A stretch of DNA of 64,000 nt, from NCBI GenBank assembly GCA_965220285.1, contig OZ244818.1, positions 5,084,001 to 5,148,000 of the forward strand. The letters are read 5' to 3'. The notes under the pieces are model-generated. The model was given only the letters and a program-made list of their open reading frames with translations. It was not told the DNA's origin and did no database searches. A program made the translations under genes and the position numbers. The stretch comes from Bin5 sp009843665 (GTDB taxonomy: Bacteria; Chloroflexota; Anaerolineae; Caldilineales; Caldilineaceae). The number at the start of each line of letters is the position of its first letter. Within the stretch, counting starts at the first letter, position 1. This document shows, piece after piece, positions 1-8,417 of the stretch.

Positions 1-760
1 AACTGCGCTCGACAAGGGCTTGATCCTGGCTGATGTAGTCGGTGGGGCGCAGCCAGCGGTAGTGGTAGCCGATATGCATAATCTTGCGCGTCCGGTGAGA
101 GAGATTCGGTCCGACGCAGTGCCAGACGGCGGTCCGCCACACGACAGCCGCGCCCGGCTTCAGACGCAATTCCAGTGCTTCGCTCGGGTCCACCTGCCTG
201 CCGTTCTCACGCAGCTCGTTTGGCGAACGGAGGTGACTACCGGGCACCATCCAGAGATTGCCGCTCTGCCCCTCGCTCAGATCCGAGAGTACGTAAAACA
301 CCTTGATCTCCATGAAGGGCAACCGTCCGTCAAGAGAGGGGGCCATGAAGAGGGAGTCGCTGGCGAGGTCAGGGTGCCACGAAAGGTTACGGTAGCCCAC
401 CTCCTGGTCCGCGCCGTCCCCGACTCCGAGCGTGCCGGGTTTGACCGTCTCAGGGTAGGGAGGCCGGTAGTCCAGATGGGTAGTTCGAATCTGGATGTTC
501 CAACCGATAGCGTCCACCACCAGCGGCAACATACGCGGGTGATCGATCAAATCGAGAAAGGCCTCGTGGCGCGAGAGTGCATTACGGACTGCGAAAGGGT
601 CGTCCGGTCCGAGCCCCTGGATTTCCCTCACCACTTCTGCGACTTCATCGATCGCCGCCAACAACCTGTTCAACTCATCCTGGGTCAGGAATTCCTCCAG
701 AATGATGAATCCCTTTTCGTCGAAATCCGCTCTCTGCTGCTGGCTCATGCCGATAGACAT
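1..760 (-). CDS. Phytanoyl-CoA dioxygenase family protein (3' end cut by window)
   Basis: Translating the minus strand from an ATG at 760 gives at least 253 residues with no stop before the window edge, so the C-terminus is missing. A strong AGGAGGG ribosome site lies just upstream of the ATG. The protein begins MSIGMSQQQRADFDEKGFI, the usual start of PhyH-family non-haem Fe(II)/2-oxoglutarate oxygenases. The HxD iron pair is in WHPDLASD, and the distal His with the 2-oxoglutarate Arg fits AVWHCVGPNLSHRTR. The family hydroxylates varied small molecules, so the substrate is unknown. It is the last visible gene of the minus-strand catabolic directon, just after the Gfo/Idh/MocA dehydrogenase, and a second PhyH gene opens the directon at 16801. 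Confidence 0.88.
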   Translation of the reverse strand, partial: MSIGMSQQQRADFDEKGFIILEEFLTQDELNRLLAAIDEVAEVVREIQGLGPDDPFAVRNALSRHEAFLDLIDHPRMLPLVVDAIGWNIQIRTTHLDYRPPYPETVKPGTLGVGDGADQEVGYRNLSWHPDLASDSLFMAPSLDGRLPFMEIKVFYVLSDLSEGQSGNLWMVPGSHLRSPNELRENGRQVDPSEALELRLKPGAAVVWRTAVWHCVGPNLSHRTRKIMHIGYHYRWLRPTDYISQDQALVERS

Positions 761-793
761 GGATCCCCTCCTGTCACTCTTTCCCTATCCGCA

Positions 794-2083
794 CTAAGAC
801 AAGCCCCAGTGCTCATCGATCGGGTCTTGAAATACAGAACGCGCCCCATTCAGGACATCATCAACGGAAATGACCTCTCCGGTCAAGCCCGATTCGTAGA
901 TGGCATCGCCCAACGCCAACGATCTCATGCCCTCCCAGCCGTCAATCTCTGGCGCCGGCCTGTTACCCCGAAGTATCTCCAGAAACTCCCATATCTCGAT
1001 TGAGAAGCCGTCGGTTGCGCCCCCTGGGTACAGGAACTCCTCCTCCTCCTTCGACAGCGACGTCCTGTGCATCGCCTCCATTTCCTCCATATTGTAGACC
1101 GAACCATCTGAACATTCGAGACGGGCCGTCTCCAGCTTCTCGGGGGTACGCTCAAACAGATGAAAGATTGAAAAGGGACCCGCCGTTGTATCTCGCAATG
1201 AGCCGCGACTCCCGTAAAAGGTTACATCGTAGGCCTCTTCGCCCGGAGCAGCGAAACTCCATGACCAACTGCCGGTGACTCCGTTCTTAAATGAAAAGGT
1301 TATGAAAGCCGTGTCTTCCGGCGCGTCGCCAGTTGGCTCCGGTGCTCCCGACTTCATCGACCGCAGGACGGCGTACACCCTGTCAACCTCACCAAAGAAA
1401 TAGCGAAGAGAATCGCAGTAATGAAATCCACTATCGAGCACAGGCCCCCCACCTGACATTAACCTGTCCCTGCGCCAGCGCTTGTGTCCGGGAAGTGGTT
1501 CATTGGACCCCGCAGGCTGCTGGCCCCACAGCTGGGAAGGGTTCGGACGGCCCGTCTCCGAGCTGGGGGCGCCCGCAAGTACGGCCGAGGAACGAAGCTG
1601 ATGAAAGAAGCTTAGCGGCGTTCCGAGCAGGCCGGACTCATCGAATACCCACTTCGCCGTCCTCTGGCCGGGCTGGCGGCGGTGAGGCGCGGCCGTGGAC
1701 AGAACTCGTCCGGTACTCTCAGCGGCCTCGATCATCAGGCGGCAGGCCTTTATGGTGACGCCCAGCGGTTTTTCGCACAGCACGTGCAGGCCGGCCTCCA
1801 TGCAGTCCACTGCGATACCGTGGTGGAGGCCGTGAGGAAGGCACAGGTCCGCGGCGTCAACTTGAGCTTCGGCCAAAAGCTCCTGATGCGTGTTGTAAAC
1901 AGCGGGGCGTTCCCCAAGCAGCTCCTCAAGCATATCGGCGCGCTCCGACGCCGCCTGTTCATTTGCGTCGCATACCGCGCGCACGACGAAATCGCCGCGT
2001 CCGCGTTCCTGCAGGTCCTTCATCGCCAGGACGTGCCGTCGCGAAATCCTGCCGCAGCCGATCAGGGCCAATCGAATGGGCAT
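794..2083 (-). CDS. Gfo/Idh/MocA family oxidoreductase
   Basis: A 429-residue NAD(P)-dependent dehydrogenase. The N-terminal Rossmann fold shows GCGRISRRH at residues 10-17, and the family EKP motif is in EKPLG at 104-108. The C-terminal half has the alpha/beta substrate-binding domain. These enzymes oxidise or reduce sugars, inositols and sugar acids, and the exact substrate cannot be read here. The ATG at 2083 has GAGGAT about eight bases upstream. The gene follows the first ABC importer on the same strand and precedes a PhyH-family gene by 33 bases, so it is probably co-transcribed and acts on the imported sugar or on a product of the neighbouring hydrolases. The length is slightly above the usual 340-400 residues. 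Confidence 0.9.
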   Translation of the reverse strand: MPIRLALIGCGRISRRHVLAMKDLQERGRGDFVVRAVCDANEQAASERADMLEELLGERPAVYNTHQELLAEAQVDAADLCLPHGLHHGIAVDCMEAGLHVLCEKPLGVTIKACRLMIEAAESTGRVLSTAAPHRRQPGQRTAKWVFDESGLLGTPLSFFHQLRSSAVLAGAPSSETGRPNPSQLWGQQPAGSNEPLPGHKRWRRDRLMSGGGPVLDSGFHYCDSLRYFFGEVDRVYAVLRSMKSGAPEPTGDAPEDTAFITFSFKNGVTGSWSWSFAAPGEEAYDVTFYGSRGSLRDTTAGPFSIFHLFERTPEKLETARLECSDGSVYNMEEMEAMHRTSLSKEEEEFLYPGGATDGFSIEIWEFLEILRGNRPAPEIDGWEGMRSLALGDAIYESGLTGEVISVDDVLNGARSVFQDPIDEHWGLS

Positions 2084-2222
2084 GCGGAAATCCTCACTGA
2101 AATGAAAACTTCAAATGCGGACCAGGGGAGGGGTAAACATCGTAAGCAGGCCAGCTATCTGTGGCAGCAAATTCAACAAGACTTCAGAGGAAAGCCAAGG
2201 AGATCATTTCCGCAACTTCGAC

Positions 2223-3119
2223 CTATCCTTTGATGCCGGTTAAAGCAATGCCTTGCACGAAGGTCTTCTGCAGGAAGAAGAAAAGCATGATAATGGGCAA
2301 CGTGATCAGCACCGACGCAGCCATGAGTAATCCCCACTCAGCACCATATTGGGTCTGATATTCGTAGATGCCCAACGACAAAGTGTACTGTTCCTGATCG
2401 CTCAGATAGATCAGGGGCCCGATATAGTCGCGCCAGCGGGCGATAAACTCGAAAATTGCGACCGTTGCCAGAGCCGGTTTGGATAGAGGCAGAAGAATCG
2501 AGTAATAGATCTTGAGTTCGTTTGCGCCATCAATGCGGGCCGCTTCCGACAGCTCCATCGGAATGGTCATAAAGAACTGACGCAGCAAAAAGATATACAA
2601 CGCTCCCCCGAACCAATGCGGAACGATAAGGGGCAGCCAGGAATTCACCCAGCCCAGGTTCTTGAAGACGATAAACAGGGGAATCATCGTAACCTGAAAG
2701 GGTAACATCAGAGTTGCAACCGTCAGGATGAACAGAAAGTTGCGACCCCGCCAGGGAATGCGGGCAAGGCTGTAGGCGACCAACGACGAAGAGATCAACA
2801 CACCAATCGTCGCAAGTACGGCGATCGTCAATGTATTACGAAGATAGAGGAAGAAGGTGATGAACTTTACCGCATCAGGATAGTTCGACCACTGAAAGGG
2901 GGAGGGAATGACGACAGGTGGATAAGCGTAGAACTGCACGTCGGGCTTTAGCGACGTAGACAGCATCCAAAGAAACGGTAGCGTGAAAACAAAAGCCGCC
3001 GGGATCAGACTTGCGTGGATAAGAATGCTGCGGCCGAATCCTCTCAAACGCCTGGCCATGACCCGCCTGGCATGGTCTCGTGCAAATTGAGAATCGACTT
3101 GCTGGCTGTCGGCGACCAT
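2223..3119 (-). CDS. Carbohydrate ABC transporter permease, MalG type
   Basis: A 298-residue inner-membrane permease with about six hydrophobic segments. It carries the EAA loop that docks the ATPase, seen as EAARIDGANELKIYYSILLP near the middle of the C-terminal half. It pairs with the MalF-type permease directly upstream, whose stop at 3121-3123 lies one base from this ATG, so translation is probably coupled. With the binding protein at 4231-5595 it forms a CUT1-type sugar importer. No ATPase gene is present nearby, so a shared MsmK/UgpC-type ATPase elsewhere is the likely energy source. Substrate is unknown. Confidence 0.92.
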   Translation of the reverse strand: MVADSQQVDSQFARDHARRVMARRLRGFGRSILIHASLIPAAFVFTLPFLWMLSTSLKPDVQFYAYPPVVIPSPFQWSNYPDAVKFITFFLYLRNTLTIAVLATIGVLISSSLVAYSLARIPWRGRNFLFILTVATLMLPFQVTMIPLFIVFKNLGWVNSWLPLIVPHWFGGALYIFLLRQFFMTIPMELSEAARIDGANELKIYYSILLPLSKPALATVAIFEFIARWRDYIGPLIYLSDQEQYTLSLGIYEYQTQYGAEWGLLMAASVLITLPIIMLFFFLQKTFVQGIALTGIKG

Positions 3120-3120
3120 T

Positions 3121-4122
3121 TTAGTCTTCGCCTCCTGCGTAAAAGACCCACAGACGCGCCGACCGGAAGATGATCAGGGTTACAACCAGAGTAAACATGA
3201 AGAGCAGCCATGCCATTGCCGAAGCATAGCCCATTTCCAGGTAATGGAATGCGTTCTTATAAAGATAGATCGAATAGAACAATGTCGAATTGGCTGGAAA
3301 GCCGGTACCTCCAGTCATAATGTAGGGGATCGCAAAGAAGTTCAGAGCGCCAATCACCGACGTAATCAGATGGAAGAAGACGACAGGCGTTAAGATCGGG
3401 ACGGTCACATTGCGAAACTTCGACAGGAAGTTGGCGCCGTCTACGTCGGCGGCATCGTACAGGTCCTGGGGAACATCCTGCAGGCCGGCGAGATACAAAA
3501 TAATCTGCTGACCGATAATCCATAGAGCGAGCAAAACGAGTGTCGGCCTTGCCCACTCAGCACAGGTCAGCCAGCAGGGGCCGCGCGACCCGAAGGCCCT
3601 GAAGGGTGCCGCAATCAGGCCGTTGTGTGGCGTAAAAATGAAGACCCATACCAGCGCCAGCGCCACCTCAGGTACCAAGGTGGGAAGGAAATAGATGGTA
3701 CGATAGACGACCTGTCCCCGTATCTTGGCATTCAACATCATCGCCAGCCCAAAGGCGAAGAAAATCGCCAATGGGATCGAAACGACTGCGAAATAAACCG
3801 TATTGTAGACCGCCGCCAAAAACTCCTCATCCTTCGTAAACAACTCTATGTAATTGGCGAGCCCGGTAAACGTTGGATTCCTGACGCCGTTGTATTTCGT
3901 AAAGCTGTAGTACGCCGATGCCAGTGTGGGATAGATCCAGAATACGAGCAGGCCGAAGATCCAGGGCGAGGCGAACAACAGCCCGTTAATCGTATGCCGC
4001 GTTCCCTGTGACAGTCGCCGGCGGGGCAGGTTAGCTGTAGCGGTGGCAGTCGCCATGGCAGGACTCGGTATTTCGAGCTGGATTGCCCGAATTCTATTTG
4101 TAGAAGTCAGGTAGCGGCCCAT
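3121..4122 (-). CDS. Sugar ABC transporter permease, MalF type
   Basis: A 333-residue membrane permease with six hydrophobic helices and the EAA loop in DAADVDGANFLSKFRNVTVP. The ATG at 4122 has AGAAGG about a dozen bases upstream. An internal ATG at 4056 is the alternative start and would remove 22 residues before the ATATAT-rich stretch, so the exact N-terminus is open. An additional short Cys-containing loop (GPCWLTCAEWARP) between predicted helices is not typical of every family member. It is first in the pair with the MalG-type gene and lies downstream of the binding protein gene by about 110 bases. Confidence 0.9.
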   Translation of the reverse strand: MGRYLTSTNRIRAIQLEIPSPAMATATATANLPRRRLSQGTRHTINGLLFASPWIFGLLVFWIYPTLASAYYSFTKYNGVRNPTFTGLANYIELFTKDEEFLAAVYNTVYFAVVSIPLAIFFAFGLAMMLNAKIRGQVVYRTIYFLPTLVPEVALALVWVFIFTPHNGLIAAPFRAFGSRGPCWLTCAEWARPTLVLLALWIIGQQIILYLAGLQDVPQDLYDAADVDGANFLSKFRNVTVPILTPVVFFHLITSVIGALNFFAIPYIMTGGTGFPANSTLFYSIYLYKNAFHYLEMGYASAMAWLLFMFTLVVTLIIFRSARLWVFYAGGED

Positions 4123-4230
4123 CTGAGCCGCTACCCTTCTCTACAGTCTCTTTCGTGTTCAGAAACCTGAACTCTCTGCGTCAACTGCCGATCTTCATAC
4201 AGATTCGGCGACAGATACCAGACTCTTCGA

Positions 4231-5595
4231 CTAGCTGAAGAAGCCGATCTCTTCCAGACCTTCGTTGATCTCCTCGTCGATGTCCATCAGCGCTTCCTCA
4301 GGCGTCTTCAGGCCGTGCGGAATCTCATCGCGGAAGGCCTTAACCTGCAGATCCCACAACTTGGAGCCCAACGGAATCGGCGGGCGGGCGTGGGAAACCG
4401 GCAGCAAGTCCATGAAGACCGCGTGCAGCGGGTCCTCGCGGAAGAATGGGTCTTCGGCAGCCGACTTTATCGTGGGAATGTGGAACGTGTCCTTGTTGTA
4501 CTTGAGCTGGCCTTCAGGGCCGCAGAGGTAGAAGCAAGCGTCAAACGCCGACTCTACATCGTCATAGCCGAAAGGCACCGCCCAACTCCAGCCACCTGCC
4601 CAACTGGCGTGTGGCGCAGGACCGTCCGGGCCCGGCATCGGCACGACGCCGTAGTTGGTGTCCGGCTTGTAGCGATGGTGCTGGGCAACTTTCCAGTTAC
4701 CGCTGCAGGTCATCGCGCTCTGGCCGGTCCAGAAGTAGTCGTTCTCCCCGCGGCAGTTGCCACCGGCGCAGGCCGCCAGCATGGCGTCGATGTCCTCTAC
4801 GCCGATCTCGTCGACGAAGGACTTGACGAACTGCATCGCCTCGATGTTCTGCGGGTGGGCAAAGGTGATGCGGCGATCGTCATCCTGGAAGGAACCGCCA
4901 AAGCCAAAGCCCCACGTGTACAGCCACGCCTGGTCATAGATCGGGTTGAAGCCGTAGCGAGTGACAGCGCCCGTATCGTCGCGCACAGTCAGCGCTTCGG
5001 TGGCAGCCCTTAGCTCGTCCAGGTTGGAAGGAGGCGAACTGGAATCGACACCGGCCTCATCCATGATATCCATGTTGTACCACAGGGCGCGTGTGTCGGT
5101 ATCGAACGAGAGGGCATAGATGCCGCCCTTGTAGACGGTCTCGTCCCATGCGAAGTCGAAGTAGAGTTCCTTGGTGACACCGGCGGCTTCGGCGAAATCG
5201 GTGATGTCGGTGAAGAAGCCTTCGTGCGCAAACTGAGGAACCGTGAAGCGGTCCGCATAGTGAAGCGCGGGCGGCGTGCCACCGGCAACGGCGGTCAGCA
5301 GTTTCTCGTCTGCCTGGCTGCCGGCCGTGCGGGCGATGTAGACAAACTCCACCTCAACGCCAATCGTGTTCTTCTCGTTGTAAATGTCGATAATCTCTTT
5401 TATCGACTCCTGCGCCAGGTCGGTCATGCGCGACCAGGCTTCCAATTTCTTGGTCTCCATCATGGCTCCGCTGTCACCAGTGTCGGCCGCGGGAGCAGCT
5501 GCGGGCGCAGGGCAAGCCGCCAGCAGGGCCGCGCTTGTTGCCAGGCCGGAAACCTGCAGGAAGCGGCGGCGCGAAAGCATCTTCTGAGTGTCCAT
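4231..5595 (-). CDS. Extracellular solute-binding protein (ABC importer 1)
   Basis: A 454-residue family 1 sugar-binding lipoprotein. The N-terminus has a Tat-like SRRRFLQ motif at residues 8-14, followed by a hydrophobic core and a lipobox LLAAC, then an Ala/Pro linker. It is therefore expected to be exported and anchored to the outer face of the membrane. The body has the usual two-lobed MalE-like features, such as GYDDVESAFDACFYL and the C-terminal EEALMDIDEEINEGL. ATG at 5595 with GGAGGA six bases upstream. It captures the ligand for the permeases at 3121-4122 and 2223-3119. The ligand is unknown. The flanking sulfatase-like, deacetylase and dioxygenase genes suggest a decorated sugar, which is inference. 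Confidence 0.92.
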   Translation of the reverse strand: MDTQKMLSRRRFLQVSGLATSAALLAACPAPAAAPAADTGDSGAMMETKKLEAWSRMTDLAQESIKEIIDIYNEKNTIGVEVEFVYIARTAGSQADEKLLTAVAGGTPPALHYADRFTVPQFAHEGFFTDITDFAEAAGVTKELYFDFAWDETVYKGGIYALSFDTDTRALWYNMDIMDEAGVDSSSPPSNLDELRAATEALTVRDDTGAVTRYGFNPIYDQAWLYTWGFGFGGSFQDDDRRITFAHPQNIEAMQFVKSFVDEIGVEDIDAMLAACAGGNCRGENDYFWTGQSAMTCSGNWKVAQHHRYKPDTNYGVVPMPGPDGPAPHASWAGGWSWAVPFGYDDVESAFDACFYLCGPEGQLKYNKDTFHIPTIKSAAEDPFFREDPLHAVFMDLLPVSHARPPIPLGSKLWDLQVKAFRDEIPHGLKTPEEALMDIDEEINEGLEEIGFFS

Positions 5596-5981
5596 TCAGT
5601 CTTCCTCCATGTGAGAAAATGTGAAAAAGGGTTGAAACTGGTGGAGTGGAGTGGAACTTTACGCCCAACCTCTCCGATCACTAGAACGATTTCGTTGACC
5701 CTCGCAACTGTCCGACTGCCAGGTCATCGATCATCACATTCTGGAATCGGTTGGCCCTTCTTGGAGTGAGGCCGAAGGACACTGACCTTCCCAGACGAAA
5801 ACAACCTCAAATGGTCGTAAAATGCGGGCGCGCGTTCAGGGGGTCCTTGCGCGAACGCAAGGATAATAACCTTTACCGACAGTAATGTCCAAATCTTAGA
5901 GGATACGTATCGCGATTACTTCACCAGGCCTGCTTCGCGGCGTGCAGCAAAGTTGGAAGAATAGGCGTCGTCCAAACGCTT
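5596..5981. promoter_or_regulatory. 386-base intergenic region with two palindromes
   Basis: No gene is supported between the sulfatase-like gene and the binding-protein gene. Two dyads are visible. TCCTTGCG-CGAA-CGCAAGGA spans 5844-5863 (8-base arms, 4-base loop), with no T-run on either side, so it is more operator-like than terminator-like. AACGA-TT-TCGTT spans 5685-5696 and lies about 90 bases before the binding-protein start. Both have the form expected for LacI or GntR family repressors that govern sugar operons, but no regulator gene is nearby. No convincing -35/-10 pair was found. Confidence 0.4.
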
Positions 5982-7373
5982 CTAACGTAGCCAGACCTCG
6001 ACTGCTTCGTCCGGCGCGTCCAGCTTGCGCAGCTCCTGAATGAAAGCGTCGTGCAGGTCGTTGGCAACGTCGCCCTTCTCGTCAGCCAGATTCGTCTCAG
6101 TACGCGGGTCCGTCGCCAGGTCATATAGCTCCCGTTCGCCGTTTGAGCCGACCGGCGCATAAGCCCAGCGCTCTGTGTACAGCATCGGCGTGACTCGGTT
6201 CGGAGGCAGTTCACCTTCCTCCAGTCGCGTGAAGGTAGACGACACGACACAGTCATGCAGAGAGTCTTCGCTTTCTCCCCGTAACAGCGGGGCAAATGAA
6301 CGTCCGTGCATCGGCTCCGGTGTCCCGACCTGAACCCCGGCCAGGTCCATCAACGTAGGCGCAATGTCCGCCGGGCGCAGCAAAGAATTGACCGTACGGC
6401 CCCCTTCCAATCCAGGCGCCGCCACCAGGAAGGGTATGTGGACGATCTCCGGATAGAGCGGCCAGAAACGGTCATCGTACTTGCTGATGTTCGACTTCCC
6501 CGTGCGGTTGTGCTCGCCAAGGCTAAACCCATGGTCTGACATGAACACGACGATTGAGTTGCGCCAGAGGTCCAGGTCGTCAATTTTGGTCAGGATACGA
6601 CCCACCCAACGGTCCACCAACTCCGCCTCCGCACAGTAATGCGCGCGCAGATTGCGCAGCTCAGCCTCGTTGTAGTCACTGGCCTTGCCATAATTGGGAT
6701 GTAGCATCGGCGGGCCGTCGTAGTCGGGATCATACTTCCGCACCATATACTCCGGCGGGTCCCAGGGCTCGTGTGGATCAAAGAAGTCCACCCACAGGAA
6801 AAAGGGACTGTGTTGGTCGTTCTCCTCCAGCCACTCCACCGCCAGCTCAGCCGTGCGCGGCGCGAAGCGGTCGATTTCCCGGTACCAGCGGCGGTTAATC
6901 CATGTGTGGAGGTCGATCAGATTTCGCCCTTGAAAATGGTTGCCGATATTCCTTGTTTTTTCATCGGCCATGGCCTGTTCGATAGGGTAGTTCATTCCGA
7001 TGAAATACGTATTGCCCTCCTGACCGGGCAGTGTGTGCGCGCCGTCAAACCCCTCGAAGAAGGCCGCGCGCACCAGATGCGGGCAGTCGCCGAGCAGCTG
7101 GCTGACATAGCCTGCATCCCTGAGGACGTTTGGCAGATGGTTATCACTGCTCAGGCGCCGGTCCTGCCATGGATACCACGGCCAGCCTACGCGACCGGTC
7201 GTGAAATCAGTTCGATGCGGGATCGTCGGAAAACTGCCCGTGTACAGCCTCGACAGGCTCACGCACCGCTCCGAAAAACGGTCAAGGTGGGGCGTGCGCA
7301 CGGGCATCGCCGCCGCGCGATCGAACAGGTTGTCGTATCTGAACGTATCGGAGATTATGACAATGATATTCAT
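5982..7373 (-). CDS. Sulfatase/alkaline phosphatase-superfamily hydrolase with Thr at nucleophile position
   Basis: A 463-residue sulfatase-fold enzyme (ATG at 7373). The N-terminal metal site is present as IISDT (Asp9), and the C-terminal metal and Lys motifs as SDHGFSLGEHNRTGK. In place of the formylglycine motif C/S-x-P-x-R, the sequence reads T50-I-P-H-R54 followed by TDFTTGR, so the modifiable Cys or Ser is Thr. In the wider alkaline phosphatase superfamily, Thr is the nucleophile in phosphodiesterases and phosphopentomutase. The protein may therefore hydrolyse phosphoesters or phosphonates rather than sulfate esters, or it may be a diverged sulfatase. No signal peptide is seen, so it is probably cytoplasmic. 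It lies 25 bases from a deacetylase gene and upstream of ABC importer 1. Confidence 0.88.
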   Translation of the reverse strand: MNIIVIISDTFRYDNLFDRAAAMPVRTPHLDRFSERCVSLSRLYTGSFPTIPHRTDFTTGRVGWPWYPWQDRRLSSDNHLPNVLRDAGYVSQLLGDCPHLVRAAFFEGFDGAHTLPGQEGNTYFIGMNYPIEQAMADEKTRNIGNHFQGRNLIDLHTWINRRWYREIDRFAPRTAELAVEWLEENDQHSPFFLWVDFFDPHEPWDPPEYMVRKYDPDYDGPPMLHPNYGKASDYNEAELRNLRAHYCAEAELVDRWVGRILTKIDDLDLWRNSIVVFMSDHGFSLGEHNRTGKSNISKYDDRFWPLYPEIVHIPFLVAAPGLEGGRTVNSLLRPADIAPTLMDLAGVQVGTPEPMHGRSFAPLLRGESEDSLHDCVVSSTFTRLEEGELPPNRVTPMLYTERWAYAPVGSNGERELYDLATDPRTETNLADEKGDVANDLHDAFIQELRKLDAPDEAVEVWLR

Positions 7374-7398
7374 CGTGCCTTCCCAGGAGTAGTCGTTG

Positions 7399-8295
7399 TC
7401 AAACGGGTAAAATGTCCGGACCGTCTAAAGTGGCCGCCTCGGCAAGCGCTCCCGACTCCGCCAGCTCACCCATCGTCGCAAACGACGCGCCCGGTTTCTT
7501 CCCTACGTGTTCCGAAACCGCGTCAATCATGCGGAAAGTGTGCTCGTAGTCGTCGGCAATGCCGTGCGTGTGCATCAGCATAATGACGACCGGGCTGTGC
7601 GCGCTGATTCGATCCAAATCCTGGCGCGCCAACTCTACGAACTCATCACTGCGTTCGCCTGATCCTCTCCAAGTGTATTCGTTCAGGATTGGCACCTCAA
7701 TGATGTCCTCATACCAGCGGAAGGGATGGTAAGGTATGTTGTCCACCCAGTCCTGTGTCAGGTCGCCGCTATTGTGCGGAAGATGGGCGTAGCCGCTGCC
7801 GCTGATATACATGCACGTATGATAGCCGATCCCGACTTCACGCAGTGCCGCAAACATCGGCTTGGAGATAGCACCGCACGGCGCCCGGAACACGTTCGGC
7901 TCAACGCCCAATTCCATTGCAAAGATTTCCAGCCCTTCTTCAATGCGGTCGCGCAGGTTATCAACCGTGTAGCGCGGCATCAGCTCCTCGCGGCGTTCAT
8001 CGAACTCCGACTGCAGCGTTGAAAGAATAGATGTCGCCGGCCACGCGGGAGGCCCGAACTCGTAACAATCCGCATGGGTCAATCCATGAAGCTGAATGTC
8101 ATGACCCGCGTCGCGTGCAGCGATCAACGCCTCCTTCCACTCCGCCGTCATCGGTTTCCCGCCGCCCTTGGGCACCGTGAACCAGGTTGAACCTAACCCG
8201 CGCGAACTGAAAAACTCGGTCGCCCTCGTCAGAGACTCGACCATTGCGCTGCCGCCCGTACCTGCGTCGTCAATACTCCATGAATAAACGGTCAT
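7399..8295 (-). CDS. Polysaccharide deacetylase (NodB/CE4) family protein, intact metal site
   Basis: A 298-residue NodB-like protein. Motif 1 is represented by WSIDDAG (catalytic and metal Asp pair) and motif 2 by HGLTH, the H-x3-H zinc ligands. FRAPCG supplies the motif-3 Arg/Pro, and VVIMLMHTHG resembles the C-terminal His motif. The family removes N-acetyl or O-acetyl groups from sugars, or hydrolyses related amides. No signal peptide is visible, so it probably acts on imported oligosaccharides in the cytoplasm. ATG at 8295 with GGAGA nine bases upstream. It is a tandem duplicate of the next gene upstream, at the same length and with high similarity along the whole chain. Confidence 0.9.
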   Translation of the reverse strand: MTVYSWSIDDAGTGGSAMVESLTRATEFFSSRGLGSTWFTVPKGGGKPMTAEWKEALIAARDAGHDIQLHGLTHADCYEFGPPAWPATSILSTLQSEFDERREELMPRYTVDNLRDRIEEGLEIFAMELGVEPNVFRAPCGAISKPMFAALREVGIGYHTCMYISGSGYAHLPHNSGDLTQDWVDNIPYHPFRWYEDIIEVPILNEYTWRGSGERSDEFVELARQDLDRISAHSPVVIMLMHTHGIADDYEHTFRMIDAVSEHVGKKPGASFATMGELAESGALAEAATLDGPDILPV

Positions 8296-8417
8296 CTCTT
8301 TGTTCTCCGCTTGGGGCCCATTGGCATGGCCAGAATAATCTGATTCACTTAGAGGCGGTAACGCCCTTCAACCAAGTCGTCAAGGGCAGGGCTGAGCAGT
8401 CCCATAGATGGCCAGCG

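Noticed and set aside
480..510. tRNA T-arm-like GTTCGAATC
   Set aside because: It lies inside the PhyH coding sequence and no cloverleaf can be formed around it. No tRNA was found anywhere in the window.
20..1003. 327-codon plus-strand open frame at the left edge
   Set aside because: It lies opposite the PhyH-family gene, which has iron-binding motifs and a strong ribosome site on the minus strand.
5844..5863. Rho-independent terminator
   Set aside because: The 8-base stem with CGAA loop has no T-run on either strand, so it is recorded only as a possible operator.
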